A DNA stretch of 32,202 bases from Desulfobulbus sp. (GCA_028684915.1 JAQUEZ010000065.1:1-32202); one strand, 5' to 3'; counted from the first letter of the stretch, positions 1 through 8,432 are shown. Notes: generated by a model not told the origin, from the letters alone. Numbers and translations: made by a program.

Positions 1-58
1 AAATCAAGCCCACCAGTTCTGGCGATACTCCATTCCGAACCAAAGTCGATGTCTTCAT
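1..58 (-). CDS. 5' end of an unidentified gene (runs off the window)
   Basis: An ATG at 58 on the minus strand opens a frame through the window edge, giving 19 residues that begin MKTSTLVRNG. A strong purine-rich ribosome-binding site (GAGGAGGAG) lies just upstream. It is 84 bases past the end of EpsI and in the same direction, so it is probably the next gene of the exosortase operon. Too little protein is visible to assign a family. Confidence 0.55.
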   Translation of the reverse strand, partial: MKTSTLVRNGVSPELVGLI

Positions 59-142
59 ACTCACTCCTCCTCTTTTGCAGTATGAAAACATCATAAACGG
101 TAATTTAGTATTTTCCAATACCCTAAGTGCTTTCGCATGGGA

Positions 143-805
143 TTAGTTCCGCGCCGGACTGCTCTTGTCATTAATATAGGATAAGAACATCGGGTAGAAT
201 GCTTCGATGAAGCTCTGGCCTGTTACTCTGGCTTGTTCAATGGTGATGTTATTGAAGGGCACTGACACGCGCACAAAAGCATGTTCCTGGCTCTTGCCGG
301 TAAATTTGTTGATCATCGCATTCATTTTATTCTTGTACACTTCAGGGGCGGTGCTCTCGCCGGCCTGATACCAGTACAGGATGAGTTCTTTCCTGTCATC
401 AAGACGCGCTACCATTTCAGCGTAGTGAATGGTATGCCCCCCCACCTCAAGACGACGCATCACGGGCTGATCAATAATCCATCCTTGACCTGGGAAGCAG
501 ACAAGGGGAGAATGTGCGGCGGGTACCTTGTCCGGAGTAAAATAATAGCCGATGTACAGGCCGACAGGAGCATGGTCTTTCTCGTAACCGATCGAGGTAT
601 AGTCGTCCAGATCGAGGAACCGATACACTTGTTCTTCCAGCGGACTCCGATACGAAATTTCGTACCCGGCAACCGGCCCGAACACTGTTTTTAAATCACG
701 GCTTTTGGTCACCGGTAGCGAATCCGCTGTCCTGTACACCAGAAAGCCAGTGATAGCCAGGAGCACTATCAGAATGATTGCTTGTGTTTCTTTTTTGCTT
801 CCCAA
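143..805 (-). CDS. epsI: EpsI family exosortase-associated protein
   Basis: This 220-residue protein belongs to the EpsI family, whose members are encoded beside or fused to exosortases and are thought to help in protein sorting or exopolysaccharide export. One N-terminal membrane segment (about residues 9-24) is followed by a soluble domain predicted to lie outside the membrane. The family hallmark is an HSP...C.PG.GW stretch, seen at residues 98-109 as HSPLVCFPGQGW with Cys103. Later tyrosine- and tryptophan-rich strands (YYFTP, LILYWYQAG) also fit. The start at 805 lies inside the end of the exosortase gene, overlapping by 37 bases, so the two are almost certainly translated from one mRNA. 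The precise biochemical role is not established for the family. Confidence 0.88.
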   Translation of the reverse strand: MGSKKETQAIILIVLLAITGFLVYRTADSLPVTKSRDLKTVFGPVAGYEISYRSPLEEQVYRFLDLDDYTSIGYEKDHAPVGLYIGYYFTPDKVPAAHSPLVCFPGQGWIIDQPVMRRLEVGGHTIHYAEMVARLDDRKELILYWYQAGESTAPEVYKNKMNAMINKFTGKSQEHAFVRVSVPFNNITIEQARVTGQSFIEAFYPMFLSYINDKSSPARN

Positions 806-1635
806 GATTCCAATATCCTCTGAAATAAAAATACAAAAAACAGCCCCAAAAGAAATAGCACTATTCCCGCAACGGTATGAGCCGTTCCCATGGAGAGGTC
901 AATTTTGAGAAAATAGTAGACGATGACCAAGCTGATGACCCTGGCAATATTGATAAAAATCGCCACAGGAATACTGAATAGCAACAGCAGACCAACTGAC
1001 TGCCATTTATTAAGGGTGAAGTAGCCGAATATAAGGCTCAGGGTTGTCAGAGAAATCAGCGAACGAATGCCGCTGCAGGCCTCTACCACCTGAAAAGTTT
1101 TGTCGGGAATATGCAGAACATTGCCCTCTCTGAACAGGGGAATCGAAAACAGCTGCACAACTGTTTCGCTCACTTGGGATACTTTGAGCTGTAGCGTTGC
1201 GGTGACCATGGACAGCAACTGGTTTGGAATAGGTATGATCATAAAAAGCAGCACAATGGGTATTGCCATTTCCTTCAGGATACGAAAACCGGCGAAATAA
1301 ACAAGAGTGCTGACCATCGTTAATACTGTGGCAATAAACATGATGGTCGGAATTTGCAGCTGCAGGGCCAGAAGGTAGAGCAGGATGGAACAAATGACCA
1401 GCGGCAGGCCGAGGGCGACATTCCCATCGCCTTTTGTCAGCACGTCACGCTTCAGCCAGATCATATAGAGTATAATCGGCACGATGAAAAAGGCGTGGGT
1501 GTAGTCCTCCGAGGCTGACCATTTGCGGGCCAGGCCGACAAAAGCGGGATAATAGCCAGCAACAAAAAGGGCTCCCACCAGGATGGATAAAATATATGTT
1601 CTGATTTGTTGCATGGCGCTCTCGGGCGGTTTCAT
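769..1635 (-). CDS. Exosortase (membrane cysteine transpeptidase family)
   Basis: A multi-pass membrane protein of 288 residues, about eight hydrophobic segments, of the exosortase (Xrt/EpsH) family. These enzymes are believed to cleave short C-terminal sorting signals (PEP-CTERM-like) from exported proteins in bacteria that make extracellular polysaccharide. The predicted catalytic triad is visible: Cys187 in VVEACSGIRS, Arg232 in FINIARV and His253 in GTAHTVAG. Two starts are possible. The first ATG (1635) has no clear ribosome-binding site and its first few codons abut the IS30 remnant. The ATG at 1614 (MQQIRTY) has a GAGAG upstream and may be the true start. The gene overlaps epsI. No sorting-signal substrate protein is encoded in the window, so the exosortase subclass cannot be fixed. 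Confidence 0.92.
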   Translation of the reverse strand: MKPPESAMQQIRTYILSILVGALFVAGYYPAFVGLARKWSASEDYTHAFFIVPIILYMIWLKRDVLTKGDGNVALGLPLVICSILLYLLALQLQIPTIMFIATVLTMVSTLVYFAGFRILKEMAIPIVLLFMIIPIPNQLLSMVTATLQLKVSQVSETVVQLFSIPLFREGNVLHIPDKTFQVVEACSGIRSLISLTTLSLIFGYFTLNKWQSVGLLLLFSIPVAIFINIARVISLVIVYYFLKIDLSMGTAHTVAGIVLFLLGLFFVFLFQRILESWEAKKKHKQSF

Positions 1636-1636
1636 T

Positions 1637-1827
1637 AGTGGCGATCTGGCTTTGATCCAAACCAGCTTGTTTCAATCCGTAGATCTGGTCTCGTTGCTCA
1701 CTGGCGAGTTGCATATAGGGCTTTATCAATGCTCCTTTTACTTGATCGCTTAAGTGGCTTCGATCTTAACGCAACTCGCCACTTAAATCCTCTCACAAAA
1801 GTTGCACTTCAGAGTTGAATCCGCCTG
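1637..1827 (-). mobile_element. IS30-family remnant: terminal sequence plus transposase N-terminus
   Basis: On the minus strand, from 1729 down to about 1640, the frame reads QLASEQRDQIYGLKQAGLDQ then SQIA. This fits the helix-turn-helix start of IS30-family transposases (QL..EQR.QIY.L..AG..Q..IA). The match stops abruptly and is followed at once by exosortase codons. About 70 bases upstream, 1801-1825 (GTTGCACTTCAGAGTTGAAT then CCGCC) resembles the terminal inverted repeat of this family. Only the 5' end of an element is left; the catalytic domain and the other end are absent. Boundaries are approximate. It separates the beta-barrel gene from the exosortase and could carry promoter or leader sequence for the latter. 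Confidence 0.65.
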
Positions 1828-1870
1828 ACTTATATTCTATTTTGCCTTTCTCGTGTTGGAAGCTGAGGCG

Positions 1871-3316
1871 TTACCAGCGCCATAACTCTTTAGTTGCGCT
1901 TATGCTGAAGAGAATCCGGTGTTCGTCGTACTGGTCACCATCCAATTGGCCGTCGGACACATAGTAGGAATATTTTAATCCTGCCGTATACCAACGACCG
2001 AATGCGTAGCGAAGTCCCACGCCGGTTTCGTAGATGTTTGTATCATAGGTATTGTCACCGGTCTGTGTTTCCGTGACAGCTCCATTGACGACACTAAGGT
2101 AAATCCCTTGGGGATCAATTTGCGACTGTTTGCTGTACCTGCCAAAAAAATCTATGCCCAAATCTTTTGTGTACTGGTAGGCAACACGTGCCCGGGCATT
2201 ATAGGTGTCGCTCAGTCCAGAATCATCCGTGCCACTGAAATTGTTGGTTTCGTAACGCTTATCCAGTTGCAGAGAGCAGGTTGCGTGTTGGAATTGTTTA
2301 GTAAGAGTAAGGTAGGCATTATAACCCCATGTACCATCCAGTCCTTCAGTTTTGACATAAGAAGGGCCACCGCCAATGGAAAAGCTCGTTTGCGGATCAA
2401 ACGAGTGATTCCAGCCAATAGACCAATTCTGCGATTGGGTATCGTTGCGGGTGTCTCCGTCGTATTGCGTTTCTGAGAGATTGTACTGAAACGGGAAAAA
2501 ATCCTGGACGGATTGAATGTAATCGACCCCGAAGTTAAGTCCGTATTGGTCAAGGTTGGGGTTTGACGAGGCCGTGGTGGATGCGGCAGGTGGCTGGTCG
2601 TAAAGGCCGCGGGTGTAATTCAGGCCAAGATTCGTACGCCAATACGCATTGATTCCGTGGCTGAGGTTGGTGAAGAACGCGTGTTTATCATACTCGTTGT
2701 AGGCGTCATTGCCGCTGCCTTGGCTCCCGTCATTGCGCAAAACCGAATACGTGTAACCGCCACTCAGGCTGGTTTTTTCAAAAAGCGCATACGAAGAACG
2801 AATGCTCGCGGCATTGGTCCAATATTTACTGCCAAAGTTGTCTTGGGAAAGAGTGTCTTGCGAGGTCGTATCGCTAGAACCATTGGAACTGTTTGATTCT
2901 GAGTCTGTGGTTGTGTAGCTCGATGACGTATCCGGATCATCGGAAAGAGTATAATTATCGGTAAGAGATACAGACCAACGAGAGGTCAACAGGCGTTTCC
3001 CATTGAAACTCAAAGAGTGGTCAACAGAATTATTATTGTCGACAAAATCGTAATTGAAACTAGGCGTGTACTGCAGGCTGATGGAGTCATACACACCCAG
3101 CGAACTAAGAGTGATGGTCGGGCTAATGAATATCTTTTGCTGGTCGTTATTGTTGTTTCCAGATTGCGTTTGATCGTAGGACCGATCACGAATATCCATT
3201 CCAGTTCCAATGGAACCAGTTACGCTCGTTTGGCGTGCCTCCGCTGGATTAGACAGCGAAGCAACAAGGCAGAGGGCAAGCGTTGTTGAAGGCAGCAGTC
3301 GATGAAAAGGTTGCAT
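1871..3316 (-). CDS. Outer-membrane beta-barrel protein of the exosortase locus
   Basis: The frame could open upstream at 3460, but the first 48 codons overlap the preceding gene. The start at 3316 (MQPFHRLL) is preferred because it begins a clean signal peptide ending near PAEA-RQ, and lies 13 bases after the stop of the Wza-like gene. The 481-residue product is rich in Ser, Thr, Asn, Tyr and alternating hydrophobic residues, with many strand-like segments (for example SVSLTDNYTLSDD, SIGWNHSFDPQTSFSIGGG). It ends in a strand with a C-terminal aromatic (ATKELWRW), as outer-membrane barrels do. A Ser/Thr/Asn-only loop lies near residues 127-155. Similar barrels occur in many exosortase loci, where an exopolysaccharide secretion role is suspected. 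The exact family is unassigned here. Confidence 0.85.
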   Translation of the reverse strand: MQPFHRLLPSTTLALCLVASLSNPAEARQTSVTGSIGTGMDIRDRSYDQTQSGNNNNDQQKIFISPTITLSSLGVYDSISLQYTPSFNYDFVDNNNSVDHSLSFNGKRLLTSRWSVSLTDNYTLSDDPDTSSSYTTTDSESNSSNGSSDTTSQDTLSQDNFGSKYWTNAASIRSSYALFEKTSLSGGYTYSVLRNDGSQGSGNDAYNEYDKHAFFTNLSHGINAYWRTNLGLNYTRGLYDQPPAASTTASSNPNLDQYGLNFGVDYIQSVQDFFPFQYNLSETQYDGDTRNDTQSQNWSIGWNHSFDPQTSFSIGGGPSYVKTEGLDGTWGYNAYLTLTKQFQHATCSLQLDKRYETNNFSGTDDSGLSDTYNARARVAYQYTKDLGIDFFGRYSKQSQIDPQGIYLSVVNGAVTETQTGDNTYDTNIYETGVGLRYAFGRWYTAGLKYSYYVSDGQLDGDQYDEHRILFSISATKELWRW

Positions 3317-3329
3317 GATGAGCACTCTT

Positions 3330-4103
3330 TCAGTGAACAACAACGACATCTCCCGGCTCGAGCAAGATGTTCTTATCGGTGAGCTTCCCATCCAGGAAAT
3401 CGTCGTAATCAAAGGTGAATTTTTCGACTTTTTTCTTTGGCGCTTCTTTGCCTTTCTCAACTATCAAATCGTTTCCCTGACGGATAACAGTCACTTCTGA
3501 ATTGCTCCATTCGGTAAAGCCGCCGGCTTTAGCAATCGCCTTGACAATGGTTGTGGGGAAATCAAGGTGAAAGAGCCCAGGTGCCTTAACTTGTCCCATC
3601 ACCGTGTATTGTCGACTGTTACTTTGCAGGAGAGTCGTGATAATTGTGGGGTCGTCGTAAATGGTGCTGTAGAGTTTCTTCAGGTAGTCGGCTAATTGGC
3701 TGAGCGTCATGCCAACCACATAAACATCACCCAGATGACGCAGGGAAACGCGCCCATCCATGCCCACTTCCGAGCCCGTGCCGCGACCCCGAATGCCCTC
3801 TTGGGCGGCTTGGGTGCCGGTTGCGTCCATGGTGGAACCTGCTGATGCGGGCGTTGCAGGTCCAATGGCCATGGACCCCTCACCGTAAACTTCCAGGTAG
3901 AGCATATCGCGATAACCGATGATATACTCTTTATCGGCTGGGGATGAGCCCTGCTTCCCCAGTATTTCTTGGCGATACTTTTGCTTGAGTTCGTTAGAAA
4001 CCGTACCCTCTCCGCTGGATTCCGCTGCCCATGAAACGGCAAGCATGCATAAGCTGAGTCCAAAACAAATAATTGCCTTAACAACCAGGAATAAATTTTT
4101 CAT
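3330..4103 (-). CDS. Wza-like polysaccharide export protein (poly-export plus SLBB domain)
   Basis: The 257-residue product starts at 4103, where GAGGAG sits at the right distance; a longer reading from 4178 would add 25 unlikely residues. A signal peptide (residues 1 to about 27, ending SWAA) precedes a polysaccharide-export domain beginning YIIGYRDMLYLEVYGEG (60-76). The domain resumes at VGMDGRVSLRHLGDVYVVG (113-131). An SLBB-type segment follows (YTVMGQVKAPGLFHL, 166-180), and the end is LEPGDVVVVH, typical of the family. There is no convincing lipobox, unlike classical Wza. A Gly/Ala/Ser/Thr-rich insert at about 77-112 splits the export domain. As first gene of the minus-strand arm it probably supplies the outer-membrane channel for the polymer made by this locus. 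Confidence 0.9.
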   Translation of the reverse strand: MKNLFLVVKAIICFGLSLCMLAVSWAAESSGEGTVSNELKQKYRQEILGKQGSSPADKEYIIGYRDMLYLEVYGEGSMAIGPATPASAGSTMDATGTQAAQEGIRGRGTGSEVGMDGRVSLRHLGDVYVVGMTLSQLADYLKKLYSTIYDDPTIITTLLQSNSRQYTVMGQVKAPGLFHLDFPTTIVKAIAKAGGFTEWSNSEVTVIRQGNDLIVEKGKEAPKKKVEKFTFDYDDFLDGKLTDKNILLEPGDVVVVH

Positions 4104-4149
4104 GCGCTCCTCACCAGATATCTCAAAAGTATAAATAATTTGACAAATT

Positions 4150-4178
4150 ATGCTACATACATAAAAACAATAGTTCAA
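4150..4178 (-). promoter_or_regulatory. Predicted sigma-70-type promoter of the exosortase arm
   Basis: Read on the minus strand, TTGAAC (4178-4173) is followed after 17 bases by TAGCAT (4155-4150), about 45 bases ahead of the start codon at 4103. The surrounding DNA is AT-rich. This is a pattern match only. Confidence 0.4.
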
Positions 4179-4273
4179 AGTAAAAATGTATAGTCTACGT
4201 TTTTTCCGCTCTGTTATAATGAAATATGGTAACTAACGCTTACCGTTATTTTCGATTCTCAATCGAGGAATCT

Positions 4274-4506
4274 CTTTGGGGCGTATTACTTACATTCTCG
4301 TTGCTATTTTCGTGAGAAATCTTGAGCTCGACGTTTCGTTCTCTGTAACATGCTGTATTTACGATACCTAACTTCTAGGGCTCTGATTTTATGATGGCCA
4401 GCTTTCGTTTTTCGGATTTTTACCGGCCCGAAGGCATACATAAGGTATGCCGAGCGTCGGGAAAAATGCTGCGACGCAGTAGGTCGAAGTTTTTACGACG
4501 CCATCA
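4274..4506 (-). repeat. Dispersed repeat copy A (core 4392-4506)
   Basis: The core is bounded by TGATGG at 4392 and CCATCA ending at 4506, the right end reading TTTTTACGACGCCATCA. Inside is a hairpin, GGCATA...TATGCC (4433-4451), and a stretch whose reverse complement (CTGCGTCGCAGC followed by a T-run and CCCGAC) recurs at 23177-23200. Upstream, CTTGAGCTC (4321-4329) and GTAACATGCTGTATTTAC (4345-4362) recur near 21484-21511 in copy C, so the unit may begin near 4274. The interval 4104-4656 between the divergent arms contains no convincing gene; it is occupied by this repeat, the mini-copy that follows and promoter sequence. Confidence 0.7.
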
Positions 4507-4570
4507 AGATTGTCGTTCTCGTAAAAAGCCCCGTGAACGACGTTTCTCGCTTATTAATTTTTTGTCTTTA

Positions 4571-4612
4571 TGATGGCCAGTTTTCGTTTCTCGGATTTTT
4601 ACCAGTCCATTA
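4571..4612. repeat. Mini-copy A' of the same repeat family
   Basis: TGATGGCCAGTTTTCGTTTC starts at 4571 and continues through TCGGATTTTTACC to CCATTA at 4612. It duplicates the left end of copy A (4392-4424) almost exactly and then passes straight to a right-end-like sequence. It looks like an internally deleted copy. It lies 45 bases upstream of the TPR lipoprotein gene and may contribute to its promoter (CATAAT at 4620-4625, with only a weak -35 partner). Confidence 0.6.
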
Positions 4613-4656
4613 AGATTCGCATAATACTGTACCTCTAACCCCCTTTTGGAGCAATT

Positions 4657-6951
4657 ATGCACGTAAGAAAATCTCCATTTTTTGCCGTTCTTTTTTTTCC
4701 TCTTCTTCTCATGCTATTGACGTCCGGGTGCTCGGATTCCGGCAAGAACAAAGAGGAGTATTATAAAAAGGCCATGGCCTACATGGAGCAGCATAAAGAA
4801 AAAGAGGCCATTATCGAACTGCGCAACGCCATCCAGGCTGATCCTAAATATGCCGATGCTCGCTATCAACTTGGATTGCTTTACTTGAAAACAGGTGAAG
4901 TGAGGCTGGCATTTGGCGAATTGGAACGTGCTGCAACATTGGATCCTAAAAATTTGGATGCAAAAACGAAGACCGCTGAATTTTATCTTTTGGCAAAAAA
5001 GAAGGATGATGCCCGGAAAAATATCGAAGATGTTTTGGCGCAAGCCCCTAATAACAAGGATGCATTGGCTTTACTTGCCAATATCGAGCTAATCGATGGC
5101 CATCCCGATAAGGCTTTAACCGCAATTGATAAGGCCATTGCCGGCAGTCCTGATGAAGATCGTCTTTACTCTATAAAAGGACGTATTTTAGCAGCAGATA
5201 AAAAATTTCCGGCAGCAGAAATCGCCCTGCAGAAAGCCCTTGAGTTGGATGGGAACAAACTAAGCAACTATGCGACCCTGGTTGGTTTCTATGCAGAGAC
5301 GAAGGAAAATAGCAAAGCCAAGGATCTTCTAGGGAAAATGGCCAAGGCTTTCCCGGATTCTTCTCAACCTTACCTGCAGATGGCCTCGCTTGACCTGCTG
5401 GAAAAAAATGTAGAGGCTGCGGAACAGCATTTCACCAAGGCGTTGGAGGTTGATCCCAAAAACACCAAGCTGAAAATGGCGATTGCAGATTTTTACGCAA
5501 AAAACGGCAAATTTGCCAAAGCGGAGCAAATTTATCTGGAAGCGGTAAAGACAGCGGAGGCGCCAGAAGAGGTCGAGGCGCACATGGCCAATTTTTATTT
5601 TGATTTTGGCAAGTTCGACCTCTCTAAAGCTGCTTTAGACAAACTCCTCGCCAAAAACGATAAAAATGCACAAGCAAAATTGGTGCAGGCTAAGTTCCTC
5701 CTTAAAGACGGTAAAAATCAGGAGGCACTGGATATCGTTACTCGCCTGCTTGGTGATTATCCCAAATGGGGCGAACTTTTTTTCGTCAAAGCTGTTGCCC
5801 ACAGTAATTTGAAGGATTTCAAGCTCGCTAAGGAAGCACTTATAGACGCCATTAAATTCAGCCCAGGTTTTGCCAAGGCGCATTCCCTGCTCGGCCTCCT
5901 CTCTTTGCAAGAAGGCGAATTTGAAACAGCGAAAAAGGAAGCCGCGACGGCTCTTAAACTTAATCCTCGTGATTTCCAGGCGGCACTTACCTTGGCTAAA
6001 TCCGTGCTCTTTTCAAAGGATTACGAGACCGCTGAAAAGATGCTCAGTGAATTACACGCAAAAGTGCCTGAAAATGTCGAGGTGTTGGGAAGTCTCGGCC
6101 TTACCTATCTGGCGTTGAAACAGCAGGAAAAGGCACAACAAACTTTTGAAAAATTGTTAACCCTTCAACCTGACAATGCCAAAGCCTTCACCTTCCTGTT
6201 GCAGATCAAACAGAAGGAAGGGGTACCTTTAAGTGATTTGGTCAAAATGACCATGGCCCAGATTGAGAAAGCGCCTAAGAGTGGTGGCCTGCACATCATT
6301 TTAGCCAATCTTTACCTTGGCGATAAAAAGCCAAACGATGCCCTTGCCCTGTATAACAAAGCGCAGGAGCTTGATCCGAACAATCCTCAGCCTTATGCCA
6401 TGAGTGCCATGATCCTCACTCGCCAGGGCAAAACCGATCAGGCTATTACGGAATACAAAGATTTACTGGTTAAACAGCCCAAGGCTCTTGGCGCCTACAT
6501 GGGTCTTGGCAGTATTTACGAACAAACCGGCAAGAGTGACCTAGCGCAGGAGGCGTACCAGAAAGCGTTGGAGATCAACCCCGAGTTTGCGCCGGCGGCA
6601 AACAATCTTGCATGGATGATTGCGGAAAGTAAGGATCCCGATCTTGGGGAAGCGCTCCGGCTGGCCATGGTTGCCAAGCAACAGAAAGCGGACGATGTGC
6701 ACATTATCGATACATTGGGTTGGGTACATTACAAACGCGGCTCATTCAGCCTGGCCAGAAATGAATTTGTGCAGGCTGTGGAAATAGACGAAAACATGCC
6801 TGTTCTCCGTTATCATTTAGCCTTGGCGCTCTATGGAGAGGGCAAAAAGCAGGAGGCCATGAGCGAGATGGAAAAGGTATTAGGGCAGAAGCAACCCTTT
6901 GCGGAAAAAGAAGCGGCTGCGGCCACCCTAAAGAAATGGCAAGGAGAATAA
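4657..6951 (+). CDS. prsT: TPR-repeat lipoprotein of the exosortase system (PrsT-like)
   Basis: A 764-residue protein with a lipoprotein signal peptide (lipobox LTSGC, Cys25), so it should be anchored to a membrane on the periplasmic side. The rest is a near-continuous array of tetratricopeptide repeats of about 34 residues. Recurring signatures include A...L..AI..DP....A...LG..Y...G (first clear unit near 52-85) and DP.N..P.A (near 575-580). This matches the PEP-CTERM-system TPR lipoproteins called PrsT. Such proteins are coupled to exosortase and polysaccharide export genes, probably as scaffolds; no enzymatic motif is visible. TTTTGGAG precedes the ATG. It is transcribed divergently from the export and exosortase arm. 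Confidence 0.85.
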   Translation: MHVRKSPFFAVLFFPLLLMLLTSGCSDSGKNKEEYYKKAMAYMEQHKEKEAIIELRNAIQADPKYADARYQLGLLYLKTGEVRLAFGELERAATLDPKNLDAKTKTAEFYLLAKKKDDARKNIEDVLAQAPNNKDALALLANIELIDGHPDKALTAIDKAIAGSPDEDRLYSIKGRILAADKKFPAAEIALQKALELDGNKLSNYATLVGFYAETKENSKAKDLLGKMAKAFPDSSQPYLQMASLDLLEKNVEAAEQHFTKALEVDPKNTKLKMAIADFYAKNGKFAKAEQIYLEAVKTAEAPEEVEAHMANFYFDFGKFDLSKAALDKLLAKNDKNAQAKLVQAKFLLKDGKNQEALDIVTRLLGDYPKWGELFFVKAVAHSNLKDFKLAKEALIDAIKFSPGFAKAHSLLGLLSLQEGEFETAKKEAATALKLNPRDFQAALTLAKSVLFSKDYETAEKMLSELHAKVPENVEVLGSLGLTYLALKQQEKAQQTFEKLLTLQPDNAKAFTFLLQIKQKEGVPLSDLVKMTMAQIEKAPKSGGLHIILANLYLGDKKPNDALALYNKAQELDPNNPQPYAMSAMILTRQGKTDQAITEYKDLLVKQPKALGAYMGLGSIYEQTGKSDLAQEAYQKALEINPEFAPAANNLAWMIAESKDPDLGEALRLAMVAKQQKADDVHIIDTLGWVHYKRGSFSLARNEFVQAVEIDENMPVLRYHLALALYGEGKKQEAMSEMEKVLGQKQPFAEKEAAAATLKKWQGE

Positions 6952-6968
6952 CAAGCGGAGAACGCTGC

Positions 6969-7502
6969 ATGCAACAACATCCCGTTGAATCGAAAACAGT
7001 ACTTGTAAACCCCGTTCAGTTACGCGAACGTATCGCGGAAATCGGACGAGCGATTACTTCTGATTATCAAGGCAAGCAGTTGGTGTTGCTTGGGGTCTTA
7101 AATGGTGCCTTTATCTTTGCCGCCGATCTTTGCCGCTCCATTGAACTCGATTTAGAAATCGATTTTATCCGAGTCGCCAGTTATGGCGATTCAACCGAGT
7201 CTTCGGGTTCCATTCGTTTGCTCATGGCGCCTCGGCTTGATCTGCAGGGTAAGGAGGTGCTTCTCGTCGAAGACATCGTCGATACCGGAACAACGATGGC
7301 CTGGCTCCAAAAACATTTTCAAAAAAGTTCGGCCAACTCGGTAAAAATTTGTTCGCTCGTTGATAAATCAGAGCGGCGGGTCGTGCCAGTGACGGTGGAT
7401 TATGTCGGCTTTGCACTTGATCGCGGCTTCCTGGTCGGATACGGTTTAGATTGTGCAGAAAGATATCGTAATCTGACGGGGATCTATTCGCTGAATGGGT
7501 AA
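6969..7502 (+). CDS. hpt: Hypoxanthine phosphoribosyltransferase
   Basis: Purine salvage enzyme that joins hypoxanthine (and usually guanine) to PRPP to form IMP or GMP in the cytosol. The 177-residue product has the PRPP-binding signature VEDIVDTGTT at 100-109, the Ser-Tyr flexible-loop motif RVASYGDSTESSG (68-80) and a C-terminal DRGFLVGYGLD purine-contact segment. An ATG at 6936 would overlap the preceding gene. The ATG at 6969 is chosen because GCGGAGA precedes it and the family normally starts about here. It begins 17 bases past prsT and could be cotranscribed, though its role is unrelated. Confidence 0.93.
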   Translation: MQQHPVESKTVLVNPVQLRERIAEIGRAITSDYQGKQLVLLGVLNGAFIFAADLCRSIELDLEIDFIRVASYGDSTESSGSIRLLMAPRLDLQGKEVLLVEDIVDTGTTMAWLQKHFQKSSANSVKICSLVDKSERRVVPVTVDYVGFALDRGFLVGYGLDCAERYRNLTGIYSLNG

Positions 7503-7562
7503 AATTGCGCCTGTCCATTTTCAGGACTGGCTTCTTATAGACCTTCTTTAATGGAGGACAGT

Positions 7563-8219
7563 ATGCAGAAAAAAAATATTGCCGTGATTCTCTCCGGGTG
7601 CGGTCATCAAGACGGGGCAGAAATCCACGAGGCAACCCTGACTCTTTGGGCCATTCATAAAAACGGGGCGGAATTTCAGTGCTATGCTCCTGATATTAAA
7701 CAACACCATGTGCTCAATCACATCACCGGCCAGGAGATGAATGAGCAGCGCAACGTACTGATCGAATCCTCGCGAATTGCTCGAGGAAAAATTGGCGCAC
7801 TGGCAACCTTTAATCCGGATTCAGTCGACGCGCTCATCATTCCCGGTGGATTTGGTGCGGCCAAGAATTTGAGCAGCTATGCTTTTGATGGGGCAAAGTG
7901 TACGGTCAACAATGACGTAACCAATGCCATCAAAGCCATGCATAAGGCTGGGAAGCCTATTGGAGCGCTTTGTATTGCTCCGGTCATCCTTGCGAAGGTG
8001 CTAGGTAAAGGTACATTGACCATTGGCCAAGATTCGGGCACAGCCGACAATGTAGTTGCCATGGGTGCGGTGCATCAACCCACCATGCAGGGGGAAATTG
8101 CTGTTGATCAGGAAAATAAAATTGTTACCACCCCCTGCTATATGCTGAATTCCCGAGTCGATCAGATCGGAGAAGGTGCCGATAATTTGGTGAAAGCCAT
8201 ATTGAAGATGATGGCTTAA
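7563..8219 (+). CDS. elbB: ElbB/YhbL family DJ-1/PfpI-like protein
   Basis: A 218-residue member of the ElbB group of the DJ-1/PfpI superfamily. The E. coli relative is annotated as isoprenoid-biosynthesis-linked and has weak glyoxalase activity. The diagnostic start AVILSGCGHQDGAEIHEA (7-24) and the nucleophile-elbow Cys137 in GALCIAPVILAK are present, as is IPGGFGAAKNLSSYA (93-107). The upstream ATG at 7551 lies within the ribosome-binding region; ATGGAGGACAGT places a GGAGG ahead of 7563, the better start. The physiological substrate is not known. It probably shares a transcript with hpt, ending at the terminator near 8401. Confidence 0.9.
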   Translation: MQKKNIAVILSGCGHQDGAEIHEATLTLWAIHKNGAEFQCYAPDIKQHHVLNHITGQEMNEQRNVLIESSRIARGKIGALATFNPDSVDALIIPGGFGAAKNLSSYAFDGAKCTVNNDVTNAIKAMHKAGKPIGALCIAPVILAKVLGKGTLTIGQDSGTADNVVAMGAVHQPTMQGEIAVDQENKIVTTPCYMLNSRVDQIGEGADNLVKAILKMMA

Positions 8220-8400
8220 ATGCATAGAATCCCTCTGTCGGTAGAAGGCATCTTGCTGCAGACTGAATTGAATATGGCGAATTGTATGCAAATTTCGATG
8301 AAAACGGTGATGCCATTCGCGCCGGTGGATTGATATGTCAGAGACCTGTGTATGGTGAGCGCGTTATTTGAATAAACCAGGCAATTGCGTTTTTTTTATA

Positions 8401-8432
8401 GGGGGAGTCTGCTTTGGCGGCTCCCCTTTCTT
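8401..8432 (+). terminator. Rho-independent terminator after elbB
   Basis: GGGGAGTC pairs with GGCTCCCC (eight pairs, one a wobble) around the loop TGCTTTGGC and is followed by TTTCTT. It lies 180 bases after elbB. Between the two (8220-8400) I see no gene. Confidence 0.7.

Noticed and set aside
4391..4573. 60-codon plus-strand frame in the prsT upstream region
   Set aside because: It lies inside the repeat copy A and is highly basic, as expected from a translated repeat.
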